Origin: Methanobacteriota archaeon
GTDB taxonomy: Archaea; Thermoplasmatota; Poseidoniia; Poseidoniales; Poseidoniaceae
DNA: 36,831 nt
Reading direction: 5' to 3'
NCBI GenBank assembly: GCA_002727515.1
Contig: PBXF01000031.1
Coordinates: 13,195 to 50,025 of the forward strand
Both the position numbers and the translations under genes were made by a program. The notes beneath the pieces were generated by a model. That model was given only the letters and a program-made list of their open reading frames with translations, searched no databases and was not told the DNA's origin. Of this stretch, positions 23,801 to 30,873 are shown piece by piece. The stretch's first letter is position 1, and each line of letters starts with the position of its first letter.

Positions 23801-26627
23801 CAACCTAAGTCTCCAAAAGTGGGATGTTCAAACCATAAACGGAAGCGTGGTTTCAGAATGGATGAACGTAACAAACTTGTCGAACATTATTGGTGGTAAC
23901 TTCGATTGGAATGTGAATCTTGGTTCAACTGCGGCTGGTGTTGCTACATACAGAGTTCTTATCGATGGCTACTCAGGAGGAGACACATTATGCCCTCCTT
24001 CACCTATTGTTTCAGACAGTGATTGTGCAATTCCATTCAACTTATCGATTGATACTTATTCTCCAACGCTGATCAATATCTCTGTATTGAAAGCATCAAA
24101 TTATGACCCAACAATATGGTCGAATTGGAGAAACCTAGTAGACGATACTTGGGTATTGCCAAATCAACAACAAAAGGTCAGAATCCTAGCACAAGACATA
24201 CCTAACCCACCAACCTCTCTTGACATGTATTACTGGATTGAATATGAACATGATTACGATGGAGATGGTCTTGCTGATCCTGATGAGTATGACATGATTA
24301 CCCTAAGCAGCGATGGACAGGCACCGATAGCAAATTACACCGGTACATTCAGTGATAATGCCAACAAGGGAGAAGAACCTCCTGGAAAGGTCAGTATCTA
24401 TGCAGTTGGTAGTGACCTTGGTGGAAACCCAATAGACGGTGGGTCGCCAGGATTTGACAACGATTTGGTAACTTATGTTTCGATGGACGCAAAGACGCCA
24501 AACATCAGAAATTTCTTCATAGAAGACAATGATGGAAACAGACTACACAACCCTAGCGAAGGCGCTCCGTTCTACCAAGGACCATGGAATATGACCATGT
24601 ACGCAGGAAAGGAATACCACCTGATTGTTGAAGCCGCTGATGAAAACGGCTGGAGAGATATCAACTACTTCGAAATCGACTTGGGTCCTGACAACATGGT
24701 CGTTTACTATTCACCAAGAAATGAAACTGCATGGTCAGACACAGACGCAATCACGATTGTGGAGGCAAGCAATGAAAGTAATGGGCCAGAAGTTCTTAGA
24801 ATGGATGGTGGCAGACTAATCGACCCATTCGAAGACGAATTCTATCTAGACTTACCAATCAGAATGAATTGGGACATTGTTGGAATTACTACTACAACAT
24901 ATGTTCCGCAATTAAGGATCAAGGATATGGATAGAGATCCATCTTTGATGAGTGAATCTGGTGGCAGACACAAGCAAAGATGGGTTTACAGTGATGGTAT
25001 TCAACTTGACTACAGAAACGGAATCTCACCATCTTTCGCTGATGTTTCAGAGCCATTCTCTTCTAACATTGAGATAGCTTCAGTATTCCCTGGAGATACA
25101 ATCGCGTTTACAGGTCAGTATGCTTACATCGACGGAATAAACAACGGAGTATACGTACTACCGGAGGGTGAATTCACTGTTGAAATAACAAGAGAACAGG
25201 CTTTCATGGATGGAGATAAGGGATACCTTGCCTATCCAGCAGGAGGAGCGGATGGTTCCAAGACTGATGGTCCAACAACTCACGTAATAAATGGTGGAGC
25301 GTTTACAATAAACGTGACAGCACCACCGATTTCTAACGATTATCAATATACATTTAGACTGATAAATCTGCCAGACGGTGCTGAAGATTCAACTGCAGCA
25401 ATTTGTTCTGGAAACAATGCCTTTGGCTGTGGTTCTTTCTCCATCAAAGTTGACGGAACACCACCAGAAGTCAAAGATAACACATGGACAGCTAAATCTG
25501 GAATCAACGGTGAAGAGCTACTAAGCACAATGCCTTCTTCAACAATGCATTGTGTCGACGTCCAGGCAATAGTCGAAGAAAACGCTGCTCTATTAGCAGG
25601 TGAAATTAACCTATACTGGTCATTCTACATGGATGCTTCAGCGAATCAAACATGGCCAGTATATGGTCAGAAATTCGGAATTGATCCACTGATGGAGGAA
25701 TTGAACGTTAAGGTTCAAGGTAGCGATTACCTAGTTTCCGCTGACTGTGTAGATTTGTGGCCTGACCCTGTCGACCCAACACAAGAAGAAATCACAATGG
25801 TTGACCTCGTGATGTGGATTGAGGGAAGCGACTCCGCTGGATGGTCGGTTAAGGGAGGAGGACCTGATTCTTCCGGAGGTGTCAGTTCGATATACTCAGC
25901 AGACCCTGAACACAATTCACAGTACAGATTAGTTCACGAACAGGCTAAGTTCTCTGTGATGGAAGTCAGAATGACTCCAAAAGCACCAGAAGTTGGAGAA
26001 ACACCTGAACTAGAAATTACAATTCAGAATATTGGAACACAAGACGGAACTATCACAATCGAGATTCAATCGGTTGTTGGTGGAGGATTCCCTACAACGG
26101 AAACTACCATAACAACTGATGAGATTTCTCAAGGTAGCCAATTGAATGTATTCATAACCGACCTTGAAGAGTTTGCATCGCCAACAAGTGGCATGTATTT
26201 CCTAGTAGTTGAGGCGGAGAGTAATGAAGTTCTTTGGAACGGCTCGCAAAACGGTAAATCATTCAACGTCGCAGTTGCAAGTGATGATGATGGATTCTTG
26301 GCAGGAGCTGGAATGCTAGTAGTCATCGGTTTGGGAACTTTGATTCTAGTATTGCTAGTTGTTGTTGTTGTACTTGCAAGAAGAGGTGGAGAAGAAGGTT
26401 CATACGAATATGAGTATGAATACGAAGATGACAAAGAATACGCTGACATTCCAAAAGCAAGGACAGGACCACCTTCGGCTGGCCCGCCGCCTGCACAGAA
26501 TGTAGACCCGACTATGGCTGCAGCACTCGCTGAGTTCCCACAATGGGACCAAGCAACTATCCAAGGATACTTTGACCAAGGATGGGACATTGATAGCCTC
26601 AAGGATTGGGTCAACAACAATCAGTGA
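20802..26627 (+). CDS. Giant secreted, membrane-anchored surface protein
   Basis: The start is set at ATG 20802, preceded by GGGTG and followed by a classical signal peptide (SAITALVFTCLMLISPLAGA); an upstream in-frame ATG at 20763 would bury the signal behind 13 residues. The 1941-residue product is almost wholly extracellular beta-rich sequence. Near residue 360 GWFIDDFRLGN resembles the end of MAM/immune-inhibitor-A-like lectin domains, and DYDGDGLADPDEYD (around 1150) looks like a calcium-binding type-3 repeat. A CARDB-like Ig module (VRMTPKAPEVGETPELEITI) precedes a single transmembrane helix near 1840-1865. The cytosolic tail has a repeated Glu-Tyr tract, a Pro-rich stretch and a 35-residue end (FPQWDQATIQGYFDQGWDID). 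Adhesion or an S-layer-associated role is plausible. The next gene begins six bases after the stop. Confidence 0.82.
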   Translation: MNENKSAITALVFTCLMLISPLAGAANITTFSNGDSEVTVEVRDSPEYTNIVDGTVGLPSGDTVTSATVKVSTDFALHEAQTTVNGETAQYVWDPFYNIGQTEFSNQNDFTYTEESIQLVSTGFTTDFESTRGGFMDITPPNNQFTSWNHGILNDGTFLNENCYSGDECWGTNAFDIDNDYRTDNDNQSFDFELLSPVMEVDPVSYIAKFESWHGLYWNKTGSASNPINYYYDCAYVMIKSSSMEDDPIFSDPNMGEWSFIPFDVQNSSGVNYANGLYQIGAGNGRIQTCGTLTGSDYALGGESTNPSSNPDGWSTLALNLKDYIQSGRYVQMKFVMEHNAQIPIRTPENATMPGWFIDDFRLGNLLPQSGWMTVKNFMPKANPNPGFPDGYGLLTIEQETTDTNSIEVTVLKSGTTDIVLDNHGNQMTGLVGPIVELWDIDSADYPSIDLRFDFDTGSGRLSTSVLHGITVGTRVGTGLNGSDNPEIINGIWNSPGMGMQFDYSPTLLNPNVGNGLETGKFSQPIIAMTPKVLDDCSEDAAISIISRTGQLHNLTVDSKFVFSEPIFGFNSFVSYQNPCSMSELWFDLEFGHSATGVTLDVANDGDIEWGMSDPAFGAFGRQTKFWAGAVQGVNYAMDEATLTLNVNGQAQGGNFMLPIGADVMVSEVVFDNNTAGDFTLALSSSGQDYAFGTVPDQPTIAFDTVGNLVNLTDGLNNLLQNPLLQISHTDEYGNDWATFRFSIENVNAAGGSHVIVKELDIVYSWERTLGAANNIDREMNQGIALGTGATVDVPLAMNAGSGGAINLSALALTTDTGYDSTVTLVGNPVGLYPNGDIIEVISTHSVDGSTGTSFAEARLRMESSSGLVELAFSELSLFTEPYDPDNLVTMESSSYQITGDEMEITWRFRINTAWEDTPELRIYASLIATNGVKGLPGAVVLAPANGNAIENDAMIASFELLNNAGVSQDLTSASSNQNIRMIGTIRLEGLEVSPDPTAYNLSLQKWDVQTINGSVVSEWMNVTNLSNIIGGNFDWNVNLGSTAAGVATYRVLIDGYSGGDTLCPPSPIVSDSDCAIPFNLSIDTYSPTLINISVLKASNYDPTIWSNWRNLVDDTWVLPNQQQKVRILAQDIPNPPTSLDMYYWIEYEHDYDGDGLADPDEYDMITLSSDGQAPIANYTGTFSDNANKGEEPPGKVSIYAVGSDLGGNPIDGGSPGFDNDLVTYVSMDAKTPNIRNFFIEDNDGNRLHNPSEGAPFYQGPWNMTMYAGKEYHLIVEAADENGWRDINYFEIDLGPDNMVVYYSPRNETAWSDTDAITIVEASNESNGPEVLRMDGGRLIDPFEDEFYLDLPIRMNWDIVGITTTTYVPQLRIKDMDRDPSLMSESGGRHKQRWVYSDGIQLDYRNGISPSFADVSEPFSSNIEIASVFPGDTIAFTGQYAYIDGINNGVYVLPEGEFTVEITREQAFMDGDKGYLAYPAGGADGSKTDGPTTHVINGGAFTINVTAPPISNDYQYTFRLINLPDGAEDSTAAICSGNNAFGCGSFSIKVDGTPPEVKDNTWTAKSGINGEELLSTMPSSTMHCVDVQAIVEENAALLAGEINLYWSFYMDASANQTWPVYGQKFGIDPLMEELNVKVQGSDYLVSADCVDLWPDPVDPTQEEITMVDLVMWIEGSDSAGWSVKGGGPDSSGGVSSIYSADPEHNSQYRLVHEQAKFSVMEVRMTPKAPEVGETPELEITIQNIGTQDGTITIEIQSVVGGGFPTTETTITTDEISQGSQLNVFITDLEEFASPTSGMYFLVVEAESNEVLWNGSQNGKSFNVAVASDDDGFLAGAGMLVVIGLGTLILVLLVVVVVLARRGGEEGSYEYEYEYEDDKEYADIPKARTGPPSAGPPPAQNVDPTMAAALAEFPQWDQATIQGYFDQGWDIDSLKDWVNNNQ

Positions 26628-26633
26628 TCCAAA

Positions 26634-27431
26634 ATGAATCTAGATTGGGAAGACATTTACTGGAAAGACCCTGATGGAGGAACAATTCTCCTTCATGGCA
26701 TATTACCAACGGTAGTTTTCCCAAATGGCTTGCGACCTAGAGTTCAATGGCATGGATTAGGTATACTTGCATCCACTGAAGAAGAAGAAGTATGGGCAGA
26801 AGAAGAGAAATCTGAAGCAGAAGATCCTGGAATTAATCTTGATAGCGCAATACTCAATGGCGGATTGGATAGTTTATACTTAGAAATGTTGACCTGGGTT
26901 GAAGGATTACAAGTTGGTAAATTCCCTGACCCAGAACCAAGAAGACTTCACAAAGCCGCTAGAACACACGAAAGGCCTGTTTTCTTTATTGAACCAGAAA
27001 TGTCTGATGACGATTGGGCAGAATTTCTAGAAAAAGAAGCACATGCAATGACTAGACCACGTAAATTACTGAAGATTGTTTTCACTGCCAGAAGATGGCG
27101 TAAATCGATAAAAAAGGTCAGACCACTAGTTATTGAACAACCTTCAAGGGAACCTGATGGATTACAAGCAGCCAGTGCTTTAGCTGCAACATGGTGGAAA
27201 CTAAATAGAGAAAATTCGATTGAAGAATTGAACAATCGAAAAGACATGAGATTTGCAGGAAGATTACGAGGCAGTCTCAAAGAATTGCGTGATTCGCATG
27301 GAGACGATGCTTTACTTCTTGTTCCAATTCAGCAGGCATGGAGAGAATCGATGGTGAAAGCGTTGGACACTCATCCTGAACCAGAGGAGGTTTCATCACA
27401 GAGTTCTTCCTCGGAAGGAGAGGAGGAGTGA
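26634..27431 (+). CDS. Unknown soluble protein in TBP-like operon
   Basis: The 265-residue product has no signal peptide or membrane segment. It opens with a beta-rich region (GGTILLHGILPTVVFPNGLR), then an acidic patch (STEEEEVWAEEEKSEAED), a central basic helical part (RKLLKIVFTARRWRKSIKKV), and ends in an acidic Ser/Glu tail. I recognise no family. It starts six bases after the giant surface protein and ends two bases before the TBP-like ATG, so all are probably on one transcript. The alternating acidic and basic blocks resemble proteins that bind nucleic acid or other charged partners, but that is only a guess. Confidence 0.68.
   Translation: MNLDWEDIYWKDPDGGTILLHGILPTVVFPNGLRPRVQWHGLGILASTEEEEVWAEEEKSEAEDPGINLDSAILNGGLDSLYLEMLTWVEGLQVGKFPDPEPRRLHKAARTHERPVFFIEPEMSDDDWAEFLEKEAHAMTRPRKLLKIVFTARRWRKSIKKVRPLVIEQPSREPDGLQAASALAATWWKLNRENSIEELNNRKDMRFAGRLRGSLKELRDSHGDDALLLVPIQQAWRESMVKALDTHPEPEEVSSQSSSSEGEEE
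27421..27426 (+). promoter_or_regulatory. Shine-Dalgarno AGGAGG for the TBP-like gene
   Basis: AGGAGG, seven bases before ATG 27434, lies inside the last codons of the upstream gene. It decides between ATG 27434 and the in-frame GTG 27428. Confidence 0.75.
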
Positions 27432-27433
27432 AA

Positions 27434-27970
27434 ATGTCTGACAATAATATCGATGTAAGAGTCGAAAATATTCTTGTTCGTTTCAGCGTATCTCCGCCAA
27501 TCGACCTAGAAGAAGCAGTTGAAAGACTGGGCGGAGTAAAGAACGGTGATGTAATCATCAAAGCCTTGGACGCACCGAGGGCAACTCTAGTCATCGACGC
27601 TCAAGGTAGAATAATTGTTCACGGCACTCATAGAATTGGGGCAGCTAGGGCTGCAGCAAAAGAAATGCTTCTAAGAATGGGCAGGGATGAGTCCGGAATG
27701 ACAACCGAACTCGGCCCTATCGTCGCATCTTTCGAATTCGGGGAAGTTGTCCCTGTCCACGACCTTCGTGCTAATCTACAAAGTGGAACGCAGAGTTTTG
27801 ATGAAAGGCTGGGTTGCATGAGATTAAATGACACACGTCACGACCTTGAATTACTAATCTGGCCAAATGGGAAGTGTGTTGCATTGAATGCAAGACACCC
27901 AAATATGGTTGCAATGGCAGCTGTACATTGGAAAACAAAATTTGCTGATAAAAAATCGATGAAGGTGTAG
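27434..27970 (+). CDS. Divergent TATA-binding-protein-like (two-repeat TBP fold) protein
   Basis: The 178-residue protein has the length and two-repeat layout of archaeal TBP. Repeat 1 (about 7-82): VRVENILVRFSVSPPIDLEE, then LDAPRATLVIDAQGRIIVHG and a helix RIGAARAAAKEMLLRM. These align with TBP's IENIVASxxLxxxLDL, DDPKxALLIFSSGKLVVTGAK and the following helix. Repeat 2 (about 94-168): GPIVASFEFGEVVPVHDL, then DLELLIWPNGKCVALNARH. However, the FPG segments and the Phe pairs that intercalate and kink TATA DNA are missing in both repeats (GDVIIKAL and VIDAQG in repeat 1, LGCMRL and LIWPNG in repeat 2). It may be a specialised paralogue with altered DNA or partner binding; a canonical TBP is expected elsewhere in the genome. 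Flanked within 2-3 bases on both sides, it is clearly in an operon. Confidence 0.7.
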   Translation: MSDNNIDVRVENILVRFSVSPPIDLEEAVERLGGVKNGDVIIKALDAPRATLVIDAQGRIIVHGTHRIGAARAAAKEMLLRMGRDESGMTTELGPIVASFEFGEVVPVHDLRANLQSGTQSFDERLGCMRLNDTRHDLELLIWPNGKCVALNARHPNMVAMAAVHWKTKFADKKSMKV

Positions 27971-27973
27971 GGA

Positions 27974-28816
27974 ATGGATTGGAATGGACCAATCCTTGAC
28001 GATCATTTTCACCTAAATAGAAATGGTAGATTTCTTGAGGCTGCAAAGGACTTTCAAAGAGTAGGCGGCACAAACCTCGTATTGGTTCATTGTCCGGATT
28101 TTGCATCACCTCCAACTACGAGAGAAGGGCACAAGGCATCTTATCAAGATACAATAAACATGGCACAAGAAGTAAGAGGCCTCGGCCTTGGAGTTCGAGT
28201 TATTCTAGGCCCACACCCTGCTGCATTCGCACATCAATTCGATTCCTTAGGTGACCGAGCCGAAGAAAATTATTGGGACAGTATAGAGACCGCTTTAGAA
28301 TTTGTTCAGGAAGGAAAGGCTCACGGGATTGGTGAAGTTGGAAGACCACATTGGCCTGTTTCAGATGAAATTTGGAGCCGTTCAAATGCATTGTTAATCG
28401 ATACAATGAAACTAGCAGCAAAGGAAGGAATACCCCTACAACTCCATGTTGAAGGAGAATCTGATGAAACATATGGCGACCTTGCTATCATGGCAGACAA
28501 AGCCGGCCTTGACAGGAAAAAATTAGTTCGGCATTATGCTCCACCAAATGTCGATGCGTCCTACACTCACGGACTAACTCCAAGCGTCCTTGCAGGTAGT
28601 GGTTCGATTGAGGTGATAATGGATACTTTTGAAAAATCATCACATGGTTTCATGCTTGAAACGGATTACATGGATGATTTGAGAAGACCTGGTGCTGTTT
28701 TAGGACCAAAAACCGTTCCAAAACGCACACGTCAGTTACTCGAAGCAGGATTGGATGAGGAAATTTTGTATATGTCTCATAAGGACTTACCTGAGCAAAT
28801 TTATGGTCCCGAGTGA
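27974..28816 (+). CDS. TatD-like metal-dependent hydrolase
   Basis: The 280-residue TIM-barrel protein resembles archaeal TatD-related (COG1099-type) hydrolases. Metal ligands appear in the expected order: DDHFHL near the N-terminus, GPHPAAF, the carboxylate in GIGEVGRPHW (about 116-125), LQLHVEGES, VRHYAPP and the late Asp in MLETDYMDDL. TatD enzymes are metal-dependent nucleases or related amidohydrolases; the substrate here is unknown. The ATG is three bases after the TBP-like stop, so expression with it is almost certain. A link to DNA or RNA processing with the TBP-like protein is an attractive but unproven idea. Confidence 0.8.
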   Translation: MDWNGPILDDHFHLNRNGRFLEAAKDFQRVGGTNLVLVHCPDFASPPTTREGHKASYQDTINMAQEVRGLGLGVRVILGPHPAAFAHQFDSLGDRAEENYWDSIETALEFVQEGKAHGIGEVGRPHWPVSDEIWSRSNALLIDTMKLAAKEGIPLQLHVEGESDETYGDLAIMADKAGLDRKKLVRHYAPPNVDASYTHGLTPSVLAGSGSIEVIMDTFEKSSHGFMLETDYMDDLRRPGAVLGPKTVPKRTRQLLEAGLDEEILYMSHKDLPEQIYGPE

Positions 28817-28862
28817 CGATGCATTCTTGACCTACCTATTACTCGCTCGGCATGGTGGATGA

Positions 28863-29957
28863 ATGAGAAGAGCATTAATTCTCACAATTTTTTTGCTCAG
28901 TATAGCCGCCCCTATGAATGCACAAGCACAGATTCCTTCTCCGCTAGGAGTTGAGATCGAATGCACTCAATCTACCATTTCAATAAATGTTCATCCTGAA
29001 CAAAACGCTCCAGTAAACGTGGTATGTACTGTTACAAACACTGGTGCACTAGCAGAAGAAATTGACCTCGACAGCAATGTTGATGGTAATGATTTCAGCC
29101 TTGTGTTATCTGAATCATCCTTGTCACTTGAAGCAGGAGAAGAAGCAGATTTCACAGCCACTTTCTCTGCGTCTCCAAGAATTGCAGAGGTTACTGAAGA
29201 TTTCAACATCACCGCAACCATAACCTCAGCGGGACCAATACCAATTGGTCAAGCAGGCCAATCCAGTGAAGTTGGAGGCACTGTTAAGTCACTACCATAT
29301 TCACGAATCGATTTAGAGGTTTCAAACCCATCAACTAGAAATATCGAAGTAGAGGAAGAAGCGGTTATACAGTTCACTGTTTTCAATGACGGGAACAGAA
29401 TCGACAACCTTGAGGTAGAGATAGTCAATGAAGATGAAATTTTGGAAGCAGGATTCAAGTTCAAATCAGACCCATTCTTCAGAGCGACTGTAAACCCAGG
29501 CACTTCCTCTGACCAAGGAAATATAATACTGGTAGCACCAAAAGATGCATCTAGTGAAATTACAGTTAACGTTCAATTGAGAGCCTATACAAAGCTAGAT
29601 TCCAGTGCAGAAGATGACCAAGTCAGTGTAAGAGTCGTCGTTGCTGAATCCGGCGGAGGAGGAGGCTCGATTGGAATATCCGACTTGAATTCAATTAGCC
29701 AAGATAATATTGCCCAAATCGGAATGATAGCTGGCGGCGCATTTGGATTAATCATGCTCCTAGTAATAATCTCAAGACTTTCCAAGAAAGCTGGCAAGCA
29801 AAAGATCGCTGCAAAAGAAGCAAAGAAGGCTGCTAAAGCCAACAAGAAAGCAGCAAGAAGAGGAAGAGCGCCTCCTGTCGAAGACGATGACTTCGACGAT
29901 GACCTTGATTTCGATGACTTTGATGAAGATGATGACTTCGATTTTGAAGACCTCTAG
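28863..29957 (+). CDS. Secreted Ig-like membrane-anchored protein with charged cytosolic tail
   Basis: The 364-residue protein has an N-terminal signal peptide (ALILTIFLLSIAAPMNAQAQ) and two extracellular beta-sandwich modules of the NEW3/CARDB kind (VNVVCTVTNTGALAEEIDL near 52; AVIQFTVFNDGNRIDNLEV near 168). A Gly-rich hinge (SGGGGGS) and one transmembrane helix (IGMIAGGAFGLIMLLVIISRL, about 286-306) follow. The cytosolic part is a Lys/Ala-rich helix (KEAKKAAKANKKAARRG) followed by an almost purely Asp/Phe/Glu tail. The topology parallels the giant surface protein, so it is probably a cell-surface or envelope component. Function unknown. Confidence 0.75.
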   Translation: MRRALILTIFLLSIAAPMNAQAQIPSPLGVEIECTQSTISINVHPEQNAPVNVVCTVTNTGALAEEIDLDSNVDGNDFSLVLSESSLSLEAGEEADFTATFSASPRIAEVTEDFNITATITSAGPIPIGQAGQSSEVGGTVKSLPYSRIDLEVSNPSTRNIEVEEEAVIQFTVFNDGNRIDNLEVEIVNEDEILEAGFKFKSDPFFRATVNPGTSSDQGNIILVAPKDASSEITVNVQLRAYTKLDSSAEDDQVSVRVVVAESGGGGGSIGISDLNSISQDNIAQIGMIAGGAFGLIMLLVIISRLSKKAGKQKIAAKEAKKAAKANKKAARRGRAPPVEDDDFDDDLDFDDFDEDDDFDFEDL

Positions 29958-30048
29958 TGAGCGTTTTCGCTATTTGTAAAGTGTCTTTGAATCCCACTAT
30001 TTGGTGAAGCAACTACGGTAACAGTCATAGGCGGACTGGTAAAGGAAA

Positions 30049-30070
30049 CACCTACCCTATAGGGTAGGTG
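30049..30070. promoter_or_regulatory. Perfect 22-bp palindrome over the fabI ribosome-binding site
   Basis: CACCTACCCTA followed directly by its reverse complement TAGGGTAGGTG. The right end supplies the AGGTG ribosome site (30066-30070) for the enoyl reductase start at 30077. As DNA it is an ideal dimeric repressor operator; as RNA it would fold back and hide the ribosome site. Either way it is well placed to control the fabI-megasynthase operon. Confidence 0.65.
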
Positions 30071-30076
30071 CTCATA

Positions 30077-30871
30077 ATGCTTGGATTACAAGGTAAAGTT
30101 GCATTTGTATTTGGTGTGGCCAGCGAAGACTCGATTGCTTGGGCTATTTGCAAGAGTCTCGCAGAGGCTGGTGTCACGCTATACCTCGGTTATCAGAAAA
30201 GATTCATGTCCAGAGTCTTCCAATTAAAGGACAAATTACCTGCTATTGCAGGCTTCTATCCTCTCGATGTTGCATCAGATGCAGACACAAAGGAGTTTTT
30301 CGACAGTTTCAGCAAAGAAAATCCGTGGGTTAAAGCGGACATTCTAATCCACGCAATTGGTTTTGCACCTCGAGAATGCTTTGACAGACCGATACTTTTC
30401 GTTGACGATGATAAAATCAATACAGCGTTTACAATTTCTGCTAACTCCTTACAGCGATGTTTGAAATTCGCATTACCATACCTGAATCCAGGCTCTTCAA
30501 CAATCACTTTGACCTATGCAGCATCGACAAGATATGTTCCCTCATATGGAATCATGAGCATGGCAAAGGCAGCACTTGAATGCTGGACAAGAGAACTTGC
30601 TTGCCATTTGGGGCCTGAAGGCCACAGAGTAAATTCAATCTCCAGTGGCCCGATTAGAACTATTGCTGCAAGCGGGATACCTGGCTTTGACAACATCCTA
30701 GACCATGTAGCAGAAAACGCTCCACTCAGAAGAAATGTCACTCAGAGTGATGTTGCAGGATGTACAACATGGCTTGCAAGCCAACTATCTGCAGGAGTTA
30801 CAGGCCAGTGTATTCATGTCGATGCAGGCTACTCGATAACGATGGTTCCTTCGAGTATCATGGGGGAGTGA
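30077..30871 (+). CDS. fabI: FabI-type enoyl-[acyl-carrier-protein] reductase
   Basis: The 264-residue SDR protein carries the FabI-specific features: GLQGKVAFVFGVASEDSIAW at the cofactor site, a catalytic Tyr/Tyr-x6-Lys set in STRYVPSYGIMSMAKAALE, and GPIRTIAASGIPGF, close to the E. coli FabI substrate-binding loop. It would reduce trans-2-enoyl-ACP with NAD(P)H, the final reduction of a chain-extension cycle. The start at ATG 30077 is chosen over GTG 30068 because AGGTG precedes it by six bases and the protein then begins normally. FabI is unusual in archaea. It stops two bases before the megasynthase, which lacks an enoyl reductase domain in the part visible, so the two probably work together. 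Confidence 0.9.
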   Translation: MLGLQGKVAFVFGVASEDSIAWAICKSLAEAGVTLYLGYQKRFMSRVFQLKDKLPAIAGFYPLDVASDADTKEFFDSFSKENPWVKADILIHAIGFAPRECFDRPILFVDDDKINTAFTISANSLQRCLKFALPYLNPGSSTITLTYAASTRYVPSYGIMSMAKAALECWTRELACHLGPEGHRVNSISSGPIRTIAASGIPGFDNILDHVAENAPLRRNVTQSDVAGCTTWLASQLSAGVTGQCIHVDAGYSITMVPSSIMGE

Positions 30872-30873
30872 AC

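Noticed and set aside
26129..26620. 163-codon minus-strand frame within the giant surface gene
   Set aside because: It is Ser/Thr/Pro-rich because it is antisense to the Glu/Tyr/Val-rich tail and transmembrane segment; no independent support.
30077..30871. FabG-type ketoreductase instead of FabI
   Set aside because: The substrate loop GPIRTIAASGIPGF and the Tyr-x6-Lys spacing are FabI-specific.
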